DNA of 64,000 nt from Tardiphaga sp. vice304 (GCF_007018905.1 NZ_CP041402.1:5320001-5384000); one strand, 5' to 3'. Positions 43,429 through 52,659 are shown, numbered from the stretch's first letter. A program made the numbers and translations. The notes: generated by a model not told the origin, from the letters alone.

Positions 43429-44731
43429 CCTGCCGAAATATGGTGAGGGCATCTGCCTGTCGCGTCTCGCCGCCCTGCTCGACGCGCTGTCGATCGACCG
43501 TCATAGGCTGCAGCGCCATTCGGTCGTCGTCACCGGCTCGAACGGCAAGGGCAGCACCGCGGCCTTCGCCGCCTCGATAGGCCATGCCGCGGGCCTGCGC
43601 ACCGGACTGTTCACCTCGCCGCATCTGTATCGCTTCAACGAACGCTTCCGCATCGACGGCGTCGAGATCGACGATGACGGGCTGGCCGAGCTGGCGCTGC
43701 GCGTCGCCACCGCCATCACGGACCTTGCGCGTGGCGGCCTGACCGAGGTGTTCGGCGCCTTCGAGGCGCAATTCGCGCTGGCCTGCCTGTATTTCCAGGA
43801 GGCGCAGTGCGACTTCATGGTGTTCGAGGCCGGCATCGGCGGCCGCTACGATCCGGTGCGGCTGGTCGGCGCGACCGTATGCTGTGTGACGTCCGTCGAC
43901 TACGAACATGTGCAATTGCTCGGCAACACGCTGGAACTGATCGCCTCCGACAAGAGCGACGCCTGCGCGGCCGGCGGCATCATCATCTATGGCGAGAATT
44001 GCCGGCCGCTGAAGCGGTATCTCGCCGAGTACAACCGGCCGCGGGACGTCGCGGGTGTTTTTGTGCGCGACGATATCGCGATCGACAATGAGATGATGGC
44101 CGCCACCGGACAGCAGTTCGATCTGCAGCTATTCGGCCTTTCCTTCGACGGGCTCGGGATGAGCGTGCTTGGCGACTTCCAGTTCAACAATGCGGCGATC
44201 GCGGCGGCGCTGTTCCTGCAATGGTCGAAACGCGCCCGCCCCGACCTCGCGATCGAACCGGCCATCCGCCACGGCCTGCGCGACACCGACTGGCCGGGAC
44301 GGCTCGAAGTGGTGCAGCAGGCACCGCTGATCGTGATCGATGTCGGCCACACGCCGGACGGCGTATCGCAGGCGCTGCAAAGCCTGCGCGCCATCCATGG
44401 GGAGCGCGACTGGCTCTTGGTGCTCGGCGTATCCGGCGACAAGAGCATCGACGACATCGCCCGACATCTCGCGCCGTCGTTCGAGGCGATCGTCTGCACC
44501 CGCGCGCATCACAAGGGCGCCGATGCCCGCGTCGTCGGCGCCGCCGCGCGCAAGGCCAATGCGAAGGCGAAGATCCACATCGCCAACGCCATCGAGGACG
44601 CGGTGCGCATCAGCCGGCAACTGGCGCGCGACAACCAGCAGAAGATCTATGTCGCCGGCGGCCTGTTCGTCGCGATCGAATACGCCACCGTGCTGCGCGG
44701 CGGGGACGCGAAAGAGCTGCAGTTCTTTTAG
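43421..44731 (+). CDS. Mur ligase family protein, FolC/CphA-like
   Basis: A 436-residue ATP-dependent amide ligase. P-loop VTGSNGKGSTAAF, then FTSPHLYRFNERFRIDG and EAGIGGRYDPV as in folylpolyglutamate synthases, a central LGDFQFNNAAIAAALF and a C-terminal domain with VIDVGHTPDG and VLGVSGDKSIDDI. It starts at ATG 43421 inside the ATP-grasp gene, so the two are translationally coupled. A housekeeping FolC is usually linked to accD/trpA, so this is probably a paralogue with another substrate. Confidence 0.87.
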   Translation: MFNLPKYGEGICLSRLAALLDALSIDRHRLQRHSVVVTGSNGKGSTAAFAASIGHAAGLRTGLFTSPHLYRFNERFRIDGVEIDDDGLAELALRVATAITDLARGGLTEVFGAFEAQFALACLYFQEAQCDFMVFEAGIGGRYDPVRLVGATVCCVTSVDYEHVQLLGNTLELIASDKSDACAAGGIIIYGENCRPLKRYLAEYNRPRDVAGVFVRDDIAIDNEMMAATGQQFDLQLFGLSFDGLGMSVLGDFQFNNAAIAAALFLQWSKRARPDLAIEPAIRHGLRDTDWPGRLEVVQQAPLIVIDVGHTPDGVSQALQSLRAIHGERDWLLVLGVSGDKSIDDIARHLAPSFEAIVCTRAHHKGADARVVGAAARKANAKAKIHIANAIEDAVRISRQLARDNQQKIYVAGGLFVAIEYATVLRGGDAKELQFF

Positions 44732-44751
44732 TTTTGCGCAGGCCTCTCCCT

Positions 44752-44851
44752 CGTCATTGCGAGGAGCGAAGCGAAGCGACGCGGCAATCCAGAAAGCCAC
44801 GAGCTTTGCAAGGACTGGATTGCTTCGTCGCAAGGGCTCCTCGCAATGACG
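44752..44851. repeat. Inverted-repeat intergenic element
   Basis: Perfect 16-bp arms CGTCATTGCGAGGAGC (44752-44767) and GCTCCTCGCAATGACG (44836-44851), with an inner GCAATCCAG / CTGGATTGC pair. This is a well-recognisable dispersed palindrome of Bradyrhizobium-related genomes. It sits just after the Mur-ligase gene. Confidence 0.8.
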
Positions 44852-44968
44852 GTTGAGAAGACAGAGCGTCGCTCGCGGCCCACGAACAACAGCAAACACC
44901 AAATACCCATTGTGGCGCACCTTGCCGCCGCATAGCGTGCCCGCAACAGAAATATCCGTGAGACGTCC

Positions 44969-45967
44969 ATGACTGACATCAATCGCCAGGTCCTGCTGGT
45001 GGAGAAGCCGAGCGGCAAGCTCGGTTCCGAACATTTCAAACTATCGCAGGGCGGAATTCCCGAACCGAAGGACGGCGAGGCCTTGCTGCGGGTGCGCTAC
45101 ATCTCGCTCGACGCCGCCAACCGCGCCTGGATGCATGGCGCGACCTACCGCGCGGCGGTCGAGACCAACACGGTGATGGCCGGCGGCGGCATCGCCGAGG
45201 TGATCGCCTCAAAATCGCCGGCGCTGAAGCCGGGCGACATCGTGTTCGGCGACACCGGCTGGCAGGACTACGCCGCGGTGCCGGCCAAGCAGCTCAGCAA
45301 GATGCCGAAGCTGGAGCCGATGACGCATCTGCTCAGCATCTATGGCATCGCCGGCCTCACCGCCTATTTCGGCCTGCTGGACGTAGGCCGACCGAAGGCC
45401 GGCGAGACTGTCGTGGTGTCGGCCGCGGCCGGATCGGTCGGCTCGATCGTCGGGCAGATTGCCAAACTCAAAGGCTGCCGCGTGGTCGGCATCGCCGGTG
45501 GCAAGGCCAAGTGCGACTGGCTGACCGGCGAGCTCGGCTTCGATGCCGCGGTCGACTACAAGAACGGCGCGGTGTTCAAGGCGCTCAAGGCCGCAGCGCC
45601 CGGCGGCATCGACGTGTATTTCGACAATGTCGGCGGCGATATTCTCGAGGCCTGTATCGCGCAGATGAACCTGCGCGGCCGGATTGCCTGCTGCGGCGCG
45701 ATCTCGCAATATGACGGCGCGCCGGCGGCAACCGGCCCGCGCGGCGTCCCCGGCCTGATCGTGGTGAAGCGGCTGACCATGCAGGGCTTCATCGTGATGG
45801 ATTACATGGCGCAGCGCGACGCCGCGCTGAAGGATCTGCAGGAATGGGTCGCATCGGGCCAGATCAAGGTGCAGGAAGACGTCATCGACGGGCTGGAGAA
45901 TACGCCGGCCGCGCTGATCGGATTGCTGGCCGGCGAGAACCGCGGCAAGCGAATGGTGAGGCTGTGA
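44969..45967 (+). CDS. NADP-dependent oxidoreductase, MDR family (CurA/leukotriene-B4-dehydrogenase-like)
   Basis: A 332-residue zinc-free medium-chain reductase. The cofactor motif SAAAGSVGSIVGQIAKLKGCRVVGIAGG and VDYKN/YFDNVGG are typical of YncB/CurA-type enal reductases. It would reduce alpha,beta-unsaturated carbonyls with NADPH. Transcribed alone; no linked pathway genes point to a specific substrate. Confidence 0.93.
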   Translation: MTDINRQVLLVEKPSGKLGSEHFKLSQGGIPEPKDGEALLRVRYISLDAANRAWMHGATYRAAVETNTVMAGGGIAEVIASKSPALKPGDIVFGDTGWQDYAAVPAKQLSKMPKLEPMTHLLSIYGIAGLTAYFGLLDVGRPKAGETVVVSAAAGSVGSIVGQIAKLKGCRVVGIAGGKAKCDWLTGELGFDAAVDYKNGAVFKALKAAAPGGIDVYFDNVGGDILEACIAQMNLRGRIACCGAISQYDGAPAATGPRGVPGLIVVKRLTMQGFIVMDYMAQRDAALKDLQEWVASGQIKVQEDVIDGLENTPAALIGLLAGENRGKRMVRL

Positions 45968-46029
45968 GGTCGGAGCGATCTCGCGCCTCAAGCGCGTCGC
46001 GCTAGATTTCGAACAGTTTTTCCTTCAGC

Positions 46030-46860
46030 CTATCGATCAGCTCGCCGTTCCTGCAGCGGAAGCCGGAGCGTGCGCAGAGAAAGACCTTCGGCGTTCTGCG
46101 GAAGATAGTACTCATGGGCCGCCATCAGCGGCTCGGGGACCAGCCGCTTCGGCAACAGCGTCAGGCCGAGGCCCGCCTTCGCCGCGTCGATGCGGGCATG
46201 ATAGTCCGGACTTGAAAACGCAATCCGGTAAACCATTCCCTTGCGCTCCAGCGCCTGGATCATCAGGTCATGCATGATCTGGCCGGGCCAGGTCAGGATC
46301 GGCACCGGCGCCCCCGGGCTCAGCGTGAAATCTCGCGACCGCACCCAGGTCACCTCATCGTCGCGCTGCGCCACCAGATCGATCCCCGCCGCCGCCGGCA
46401 TCTCGACCAGACCCAGAAAGATACCGACATCGATGAAGCCGTCGAGCAGGCCCTTGGCGATCTCGGCGGAATTGTCCGAATAGATGCAGATATTGGCCAT
46501 ATCGGCCGGGCTCATCATCTGCAGCATGCGTTGCGAGTAGACGTTGCTCATGCCGAGGCGGATCGAACTCTCGTCCGACGTCGCGCCGCGCAACAGCAGA
46601 AGCTGGTCATTGGCCTCGAGGATCTTGCGCGCCTGCGTCAGCACCAGCTTGCCGAGCTCGGTGGTGGCCGAGCCATTGGCGGATTTATGGAAGATGCTGC
46701 CGCCGACCACATGCTCGATGCGCTTGATCTGCGAGCTGATCGCCGGCTGGCTCAAGCCCAGCAGCTTGGCTGCCTTGGTGATGCTTCCCGCTTCGGAAAT
46801 ACCGACCACGGAACGCATGATTTCAGTCGGGATACTCAGGTGCTGATAGCGCCGGTGCAT
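46030..46860 (-). CDS. LysR-family transcriptional regulator
   Basis: A 276-residue regulator. The helix-turn-helix is VGISEAGSITKAAKLLGLSQPAISSQIKRIEHVVG (residues about 19-53), followed by a substrate-binding domain (SSIRLGMSNVYSQRML onward). It lies at the distal end of the large minus-strand catabolic gene block and may respond to one of its intermediates. It is not divergent from its target as LysR genes usually are, so the regulated genes are uncertain. Confidence 0.9.
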   Translation of the reverse strand: MHRRYQHLSIPTEIMRSVVGISEAGSITKAAKLLGLSQPAISSQIKRIEHVVGGSIFHKSANGSATTELGKLVLTQARKILEANDQLLLLRGATSDESSIRLGMSNVYSQRMLQMMSPADMANICIYSDNSAEIAKGLLDGFIDVGIFLGLVEMPAAAGIDLVAQRDDEVTWVRSRDFTLSPGAPVPILTWPGQIMHDLMIQALERKGMVYRIAFSSPDYHARIDAAKAGLGLTLLPKRLVPEPLMAAHEYYLPQNAEGLSLRTLRLPLQERRADR

Positions 46861-47233
46861 GACGTCTCCCTAACGATCGACGCCGTTGCCGCGCACCGGG
46901 ATTGCCCGCGACGCAAACGCCATCCAAACTCACACGCCCGCGACAGCCGCCGGAGCCTATCCGTTTCCGGTTTGACCGAAACGTACTATCCAACAAACCC
47001 GACCTCGCTGATTGTATCGGTGTCTTTTTACACATCGCAACCAAATCATTCAGATCCTCGCCAATCATGCAGGCGCCGGATGTTTTAGGTAGTTGGATCG
47101 GATAGGCTGGTGCGACCTTACCCGGACCACAGCGGACAGCATCGCACGCACCGCCGAAGGTCGCGGCTGTTTGCCAAGGCTGACGAAACGGCGAGGCCTG
47201 ATTCGCGGGACTGATCACGGCGGCGACGCGCGG
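46861..47233. other. Intergenic region between VanZ-like and LysR-type genes
   Basis: A 373-base gap on the upstream side of the LysR-type gene. An open minus-strand frame covers most of it but overlaps the LysR start and has no coding-like composition. I recognise no RNA gene, terminator or repeat here. Confidence 0.45.
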
Positions 47234-47593
47234 TCAGCGCTTCCGTGCGACAGGGGCGAACGCCGCATGGGCGCGGGTGCACAGCCAGGCGATACCCACG
47301 CCAGTGATCGCACCGAGGATTTTGACGACGGCATCCGACAGCCGGCCATGTCGATCGGGCGTCAGATGCTGAAGCGCTTCCAACAGCAACGCGGCGGCGG
47401 CCATCAGGGACAACACCCGCCACAGGCGGTCCGGGTAGGCCAGGCCGAACAGCAATCCGACGACGGCAAACGCCCCGGCGCGCTCGAGGCTGACCGCCTC
47501 AAAATGCGGACGCCAGCCGATCGGCGACAGCGTCACGAAGACGATGCTGGCCAGGACGGCCCAGGCAATGGCGGTGAAGATCTTGCGGGACAT
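47234..47593 (-). CDS. VanZ-family small membrane protein
   Basis: A 119-residue protein with four hydrophobic segments. The order helix, LSPIGWRPHF, helix, LEALQHLTPDRHGRLSDAVVKILGAITGVGIAWL matches the VanZ-like family; the LEALQ..DRHGRLSD segment is its conserved core. VanZ-like proteins are linked to envelope glycopeptide resistance in some bacteria, but most are of unknown function. It is separated by 54 bases from the flavin reductase gene upstream. Confidence 0.8.
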   Translation of the reverse strand: MSRKIFTAIAWAVLASIVFVTLSPIGWRPHFEAVSLERAGAFAVVGLLFGLAYPDRLWRVLSLMAAAALLLEALQHLTPDRHGRLSDAVVKILGAITGVGIAWLCTRAHAAFAPVARKR

Positions 47594-47647
47594 GATGCGA
47601 GCATTAACCGATTTCGGCGTCGTTGATCATGAACTCGCGGTAAAAGG

Positions 47648-48295
47648 TTAATCGTCGGCAGCAACCGGCCGGTTCTGCCAGCTTTCGAAAGTGTCCGGCT
47701 TGATCTCGAAGCGGTCATGCAGACGCGCATAGGTCGTCCCGGCCATGCGGGCGACCGGCCAATATTGCGCATAGTCGGTCCGCAGCGTCACGGGATCGAC
47801 CACGCCGTCCCGGACCTGGATGCCCAGCACCTCGCCGACCAGCAGGTCGCGCTCGGCGCCGAAATTCATCAGTGTCACCTTGCGGCATTCCAGCGCCGCC
47901 GGCGCGGCGGCGAGATGCGGCACCGGGACGTGGACCCCGGCCGCCATCGGCAGCCGCAGCGCTTCCGGCTCGCCGATATCCGACGGAAAGCCAATCGAAC
48001 AATCCACCATGTCCTTGGCCAGCGCCTCGTCCACCATATTGATGACGAACAGACCGTTGGCGCGGACATTGCGCGTGGTGTCCTTGATCGACAGGTCGGG
48101 CTTGACCTGCAGGCCGACTACCACCAGCGGCGGATTTTCCGAGAACACGTTGAAGAACGAGAACGGCGCGGCGTTGACGACGCCATCCGCGGAGATGGTC
48201 GTGATCAGCGCGATCGGGCGCGGCACCACCAGCCCGCACAGGAGCTTGTAGCGTTGCGGCGCGCTCAAGGTGGCGAAGTTAAAGCTGATCGTCAT
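47648..48295 (-). CDS. Flavin reductase-like FMN-binding protein
   Basis: A 215-residue split-barrel protein. RYKLLCGLVVPRPIALITTISADGVVNAAPFSFFNVFSENPPLVVVG is the flavin-reductase domain, with the FMN-binding PFSFFN loop. Such proteins supply reduced flavin to a partner monooxygenase or act directly on small molecules. It follows the amidohydrolase in the catabolic block by 85 bases. No monooxygenase is visible in the window, so the partner lies elsewhere or the enzyme works alone. Confidence 0.9.
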   Translation of the reverse strand: MTISFNFATLSAPQRYKLLCGLVVPRPIALITTISADGVVNAAPFSFFNVFSENPPLVVVGLQVKPDLSIKDTTRNVRANGLFVINMVDEALAKDMVDCSIGFPSDIGEPEALRLPMAAGVHVPVPHLAAAPAALECRKVTLMNFGAERDLLVGEVLGIQVRDGVVDPVTLRTDYAQYWPVARMAGTTYARLHDRFEIKPDTFESWQNRPVAADD

Positions 48296-48380
48296 TCCGG
48301 CTCCCGTGGCTGTCGTGCTGTCCGGCGCCGATCATGCCCCGGATTCACGTCACCGTCGCGAGGGCCTGCCGCCGGGGCGG

Positions 48381-49370
48381 CTATGCAATTCCGAACAGCC
48401 GGCTGGCGGTGCCGAACAGCACCTTCTCCTTGTCCGCCTCCGACAGCTTGGTCGCGCGCACGGTGCCGACCGGATCGGGATCGCCCATGTCGAACGGATA
48501 GTCCGAGCCCATCATCACGCGATCGGCGCCGGCGATGCCGACCAGTTGCTCGACCAGCTCCGGCGAGAACACGCAGGTATCGAACCACATCCGCTTCAGA
48601 TAGGTCGAGGGCGCGTCCGCCGTGAGGCGGCGCACTTCGGGGCGCACCTTCCAGGCATGGTCCATGCGGCCGGCATAGAACGGCAGGAAGCCGCCGCCAT
48701 GCGCGATCACCAGGGCCAGATCCGGATGGCGATCGAGCACGCCGCCCATGATGAAATGCGAGATCGCGATCGCTTCTTCGATCGGCTGGCCGAGGCTGTT
48801 GACCATGAAGAAATCGCCGAGCCGCTGGCCCTGCGAGAAGCCGAGCGGATGCACGAACAACGGCACCTTGAGCTCGGCCAAGCGGGCATAGAGCGGATCG
48901 AAGGCGGCATCCGACAGTTCCAGGTTCTCGACGCGGGTGTCGATCTGGAAACCGCGCAGGCCGAGCGTCTCGACCGCGTAAACGGCCTCTTCAATGGCGC
49001 GCGTCGGAAACCGCATCGGCAGCGTGCCCATACCTGCGAAATGCGCGGGGTCCTGCGCCACCAGCGCGGCGATATCCTCGTTCTGCACGCGCGACAGCGC
49101 GACCAGCAATTCCTCGTCGGCCCAGTAGTGCTGCTGCGCCGGTGCCGGGATGATGATCTGGATGTCCACGCCCATGCTTTGCATCGCGGCGCGACGGGCG
49201 CTGATGTCGAGCATCTTGCCCGGCAGTATCTTGTTCTGCTCGGCGTCGGTGACGCGGCTCTGCATCGACATGTCGCGGCGATACGGATTGCTCATCGGGT
49301 CGTATTTGCCGGAGACCAGCGGTTCGACGCGGGTGCTCAGGGCATGGGAGTGCATATCGATGATGGGCAT
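48381..49370 (-). CDS. ACMSD-like amidohydrolase/decarboxylase
   Basis: A 329-residue TIM-barrel metal-dependent enzyme. The N-terminal metal motif is IDMHSH, then FVHPLG, VIAHGGGFLP and MGSDYPFDMG follow, as in 2-amino-3-carboxymuconate-6-semialdehyde decarboxylase and related hydrolases. ATG 49370 begins the barrel; the longer open frame upstream overlaps the amidase. It follows the amidase by 11 bases and likely acts on a ring-cleavage intermediate or an amide in the catabolic pathway. Confidence 0.91.
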   Translation of the reverse strand: MPIIDMHSHALSTRVEPLVSGKYDPMSNPYRRDMSMQSRVTDAEQNKILPGKMLDISARRAAMQSMGVDIQIIIPAPAQQHYWADEELLVALSRVQNEDIAALVAQDPAHFAGMGTLPMRFPTRAIEEAVYAVETLGLRGFQIDTRVENLELSDAAFDPLYARLAELKVPLFVHPLGFSQGQRLGDFFMVNSLGQPIEEAIAISHFIMGGVLDRHPDLALVIAHGGGFLPFYAGRMDHAWKVRPEVRRLTADAPSTYLKRMWFDTCVFSPELVEQLVGIAGADRVMMGSDYPFDMGDPDPVGTVRATKLSEADKEKVLFGTASRLFGIA

Positions 49371-49381
49371 ATTGACTCTAC

Positions 49382-50767
49382 TCAGTTCAGTTCGGCGGCG
49401 TCGGGCACGCGCTGGTGCCAGTCGGTGACGCCTTGATAGGCATGGATGGTGCGCAGGATGGTGGCCTCGGCATAGGGTCGTCCGACCAGCTGAAACGCAA
49501 CCGGCAGGCCTTCGCAGTCGAAGCCGCAGGGCACGGAGGCGGCCGGCAGGCCGAGATAGTTGATGCCGCGGGTGCAATGGGTGAGCTGGCCGATCACCCG
49601 CGCCACGTCAGCGGGATCGCCTTCGGTGGTGGCAGCGATGGTCGGCACCGGGATCGAGATCGCCGGCAGCAGCGCCAGATCGGCGCGGCCTATGCACGAC
49701 GCGATCCAACCTTGCGTGATCTGCGCGCGCAGCGATAGCGCCTCGACGTAGCGCGTCGCCGGATAGAACAGGCCGGGCTCGATCCGCGAGCGCACCTGAT
49801 CGGAATAATCCTGCGGCCTTTCGATCAGCCAGCGGCGATGGATCGTTGCGGCCTCGACACTCATCATCAGATGCATCAGCGCGTTGACGACAGCCATGTC
49901 CGGCGGGGCAGTCTCGATCGTGGTCACGCCGAGCCGGCGCATCGCGACGACGGCCTGCTCCAGCCGCACGGCGATCGCCGGCTGCAGCAGTTCGCGGTAA
50001 TAGCCGCCGGGGATCGCGATGGTCATGCCGCTGACGCCGTCGCCGAGCGCAGATTCGTAGTCGCCGGCGGTGATGACCGACAGCAGCCGCGCCGCATCGC
50101 GCGCGTTGCGAGCCAGCGGGCCGGTGCAGTCCAGCGACGCCGACAGCGGCATCACGCCGTCGGTCGGCACCAAGCCCCAGGTCGGCTTCAGGCCGACCAG
50201 CCCGCACATCGCGCCCGGATGCCGCAAGGACCCGCCGGTGTCGGTGCCGAGCGAACCGGCGACCAGGCGCGCCGCCACCGCGACGCCGGAGCCGGACGAC
50301 GAGCCGCCCGGCACATGCGCCGGATTCCACGGATTGAGCGCGTGGCCGTTGTGTTCATTGTAGCCGGTCGGACTCAGCGCAAATTCGGCGAGCTGTAGCC
50401 GGCCGAGATCGAGCGCGCCGGCGGCATCGAGCCGGTCGATCACGGTCGCCGTTGTATCGGCGCGGAAATCGGTGCGGATTTTTGAGCCGCCGGCCGACAG
50501 ATCGCCGGCGCGATAAAACAGGTCCTTGTGCGCGAGCGGCACGCCGTGCAGCGGCGGAAGCGTGGCGCCGCTGGCGCGCTTGCGGTCGGCGGCATCGGCG
50601 GCTTCCAGCGCGCGGGTGGCGTCGAGCCGCACCACGGCGTTGAGCTTGCGGCCGACCGTGTCGAGCCGGTCGAGCGTCAGCGTGGTGGCCGCAACAGACG
50701 TAATCTCGCCGGCGGCGATGGCGTCGGCGAGCGTGCAGAGGTCGAGGGAGGCAATAGAAGACGTCAT
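49382..50767 (-). CDS. Amidase (amidase-signature family)
   Basis: A 461-residue hydrolase. The Ser-cisSer-Lys triad lies in PLAHKDLFY (Lys), GGSSSGSGVAVAA (cis-Ser) and GTDTGGSLRHPG (nucleophile). Its start overlaps the stop of a small upstream protein (TGATG), as in GatC-GatA-like or AtzG-AtzE pairs. It would hydrolyse an amide or carbamoyl group of the imported compound. The substrate is not deducible. Confidence 0.93.
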   Translation of the reverse strand: MTSSIASLDLCTLADAIAAGEITSVAATTLTLDRLDTVGRKLNAVVRLDATRALEAADAADRKRASGATLPPLHGVPLAHKDLFYRAGDLSAGGSKIRTDFRADTTATVIDRLDAAGALDLGRLQLAEFALSPTGYNEHNGHALNPWNPAHVPGGSSSGSGVAVAARLVAGSLGTDTGGSLRHPGAMCGLVGLKPTWGLVPTDGVMPLSASLDCTGPLARNARDAARLLSVITAGDYESALGDGVSGMTIAIPGGYYRELLQPAIAVRLEQAVVAMRRLGVTTIETAPPDMAVVNALMHLMMSVEAATIHRRWLIERPQDYSDQVRSRIEPGLFYPATRYVEALSLRAQITQGWIASCIGRADLALLPAISIPVPTIAATTEGDPADVARVIGQLTHCTRGINYLGLPAASVPCGFDCEGLPVAFQLVGRPYAEATILRTIHAYQGVTDWHQRVPDAAELN

Positions 50768-50973
50768 CAGGTTTTATCCGCCGCGGCCAGCCAGGCGACA
50801 AAGCCGTAAGGCGAGGAATCGAAAGGCAGCGCGGCGATCGCCGCTGCTGCGATCCGGCTGTTGGTGTCCGCCACCAGCGGCTGCGCGCGGCCGACGCGGG
50901 TCGCCGCGTCAGCGGCGTCGTTCATGTCGGCCGCGATGCCGCGCAACAGATCTTCGTTCATGGCTTTACTCAC
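50767..50973 (-). CDS. Small hypothetical protein coupled to the amidase (AtzG/GatC-like position)
   Basis: A 68-residue protein starting with GTG 50973, or 64 residues from ATG 50961, three bases after the livF stop. It is Ala/Asp-rich with ALPFDSSPYGFVAWLAAADKT at the C-terminus, and is predicted soluble. Its stop overlaps the amidase start. Small partners of amidase-signature enzymes (AtzG, GatC) occupy the same place, so a stabilising subunit is plausible; sequence similarity is too weak to assert. Confidence 0.68.
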   Translation of the reverse strand: MSKAMNEDLLRGIAADMNDAADAATRVGRAQPLVADTNSRIAAAAIAALPFDSSPYGFVAWLAAADKT

Positions 50974-50976
50974 TAC

Positions 50977-51681
50977 TCACTGCACTCCGAGTCGCTGGAA
51001 CAGCACATCGGTCTGCTGGCTCATTTCCTTGGCGTCGCCCTGATGCACGATCTGCCCGGTTTCCATGATGTAGACGCGATCGGCAACGGCCAGCGCGCTG
51101 TACAGGTTCTGTTCGACCAGGAGGATCGAAAGGCCCTCTTTCTTGAGATCGAGGATGATGCTTTCAAGATGCTGCACCATCACCGGCGCGAGACCTTCGG
51201 AGGGCTCGTCCATCAGGATCAGTTGCGGATCGATCATCAGCGCGCGGCCAACGGCCAGCATGCCGCGCTCGCCGCCGGACAACTGCCCGCCGCGGTGATG
51301 GCGGCGCTCCTTGAGCCGCGGGAAAATCCCGAACACGCGGTCGACGGTCCAGCCGTCCTTGGCGCGCGGGCTTTTCAGCATGGTGAGATGTTCGGTCACG
51401 GTCAGCGACGGAAACAGCCTGCGGCCCTGCGGCACGATGGCGATCTTGCGGTTGGCGATATCATGCGGCTTCATGCCGACGAGATTCTCGCCGCGCCAGG
51501 CCACCGTGCCGGCGCGAATTTGCGGCGGCACCAGCCCCATGATCGAGCGGATCAGCGTGGTCTTGCCCATGCCGTTGCGGCCAAGCAGCGCCACGATCTC
51601 GCCGGGCGCGACGTCGAGCGACACGCCACGGACGACCACCGCCTCGCCGTAGCCGCTGTGTAGATCCCTGACCTCAAGCAT
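50977..51681 (-). CDS. livF: Branched-chain-amino-acid-type ABC transporter ATPase LivF
   Basis: A 234-residue ATPase with Walker A GRNGMGKTTLI, Q-loop IVPQGRRLFPSLTV, signature QLSGGERGMLAVGRAL, Walker B LILMDEPSEGL and H-loop LLVEQN. The VPQGRRLF form identifies LivF. It overlaps livG by eight bases. It works with LivG on the cytoplasmic face of the LivHM importer. Confidence 0.95.
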   Translation of the reverse strand: MLEVRDLHSGYGEAVVVRGVSLDVAPGEIVALLGRNGMGKTTLIRSIMGLVPPQIRAGTVAWRGENLVGMKPHDIANRKIAIVPQGRRLFPSLTVTEHLTMLKSPRAKDGWTVDRVFGIFPRLKERRHHRGGQLSGGERGMLAVGRALMIDPQLILMDEPSEGLAPVMVQHLESIILDLKKEGLSILLVEQNLYSALAVADRVYIMETGQIVHQGDAKEMSQQTDVLFQRLGVQ

Positions 51682-52429
51682 GACGCGGCTTTCCGAGATA
51701 GACTTCTTGGACCTGGGCGTTGTGGCGGATGCCTTCCGGCGGCTCTTCCACCAATACGCGGCCCTCGAACATGCAGGTGACGTAATCGACCAGGCCGAGC
51801 GCCAGGTCCATGTCGTGCTCGATCAGCACCACGGTGATGTCGCGGCTAAGCGAGCGGATCACCTCGGCGATCATCGACCGCTCCGACGGCGAGAGACCTG
51901 CCGCCGGCTCGTCGAGCAGCAGCAAGGTCGGCGTCGTCACCAGCGCGATCGCGATTTCGAGCTGGCGCTGCTCGCCATAGGACATTTCCTTGACGATGAC
52001 GTCGGCGCGCTCGCCGATCAGTGCGGCCGTCAACGCCACCGCGATCCGCGAGGCTTCGGTGTCGTCGGTATCCGGCGCGCCGAACAGCGAGAATTTTCGA
52101 GGGCTCAGGCCACGCAACGCGAGCACCATGTTGTCGCGCACCGTAAGCGTCGGAAACAGATTGGTGATCTGGAACGTGCGGGAGATGCCGAGCTGCGCGC
52201 GGCGGTGCGGCGGCAGTTTCGTGACGTCGTGGCCGTCGAACAGGATCTTGCCGGAGGTCGGCGGCACCGCGCCCGCGATGGCGTTGAACAGCGTCGTCTT
52301 GCCGGCGCCGTTCGGCCCAATAATGGCACGACGCTGCCCGCGCGGCACGCTCAGGCTGACGCCATCGACCGCTCTCAGAGCATCGAAGGCCACCACGACA
52401 TCAGTCAGCGTCAGGATCGGTTCGGACAC
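51674..52429 (-). CDS. livG: Branched-chain-amino-acid-type ABC transporter ATPase LivG
   Basis: A 251-residue ATPase with Walker A GPNGAGKTTLF, the LivG-specific GISRTFQITNLFPTLTV, signature EMSYGEQRQLEIAIAL, Walker B LLLLDEPAAGLS and H-loop LIEHDMDL. Start ATG 52429 lies after a palindromic repeat that separates it from the binding-protein gene upstream in the operon. Confidence 0.95.
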   Translation of the reverse strand: MSEPILTLTDVVVAFDALRAVDGVSLSVPRGQRRAIIGPNGAGKTTLFNAIAGAVPPTSGKILFDGHDVTKLPPHRRAQLGISRTFQITNLFPTLTVRDNMVLALRGLSPRKFSLFGAPDTDDTEASRIAVALTAALIGERADVIVKEMSYGEQRQLEIAIALVTTPTLLLLDEPAAGLSPSERSMIAEVIRSLSRDITVVLIEHDMDLALGLVDYVTCMFEGRVLVEEPPEGIRHNAQVQEVYLGKPRHA

Positions 52430-52510
52430 GAGGTTTCCAGTAGGGTTAGATCAGAACAGGATCGATATGCGAAGTCACGGTTGAATTAACGAAGCACCGG
52501 CCGTGCGCCC

Positions 52511-52620
52511 CCTCTCCCCGTTGGGGAGAGGGCTGGGGTGAGGGGGCACCGGCCCATCGACGGCGCCCTGCCCCTCACCCGCCCGGCTTCGCCGGTCGAC
52601 CTCTCCCCAACGGGGAGAGG
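52511..52620. repeat. Palindromic repeat inside the transporter operon
   Basis: Two mirror hairpins, CCTCTCCCC-GTT-GGGGAGAGG (52511-52531) and CCTCTCCCC-AAC-GGGGAGAGG (52600-52620), flank an inner pair GGGTGAGGGG / CCCCTCACCC. The whole unit can fold as one long stem. It lies between the binding-protein gene and livG, where such structures often protect the highly translated binding-protein mRNA. Confidence 0.78.
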
Positions 52621-52659
52621 TGATCGAGTGTCGCCGCTTCTATGATTGCGCTATAATCA

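Noticed and set aside
46823..47218. 131-codon minus-strand frame between LysR-type and VanZ-like genes
   Set aside because: It overlaps the LysR start region, is Arg/Gly-rich and has no ribosome-binding site or domain.
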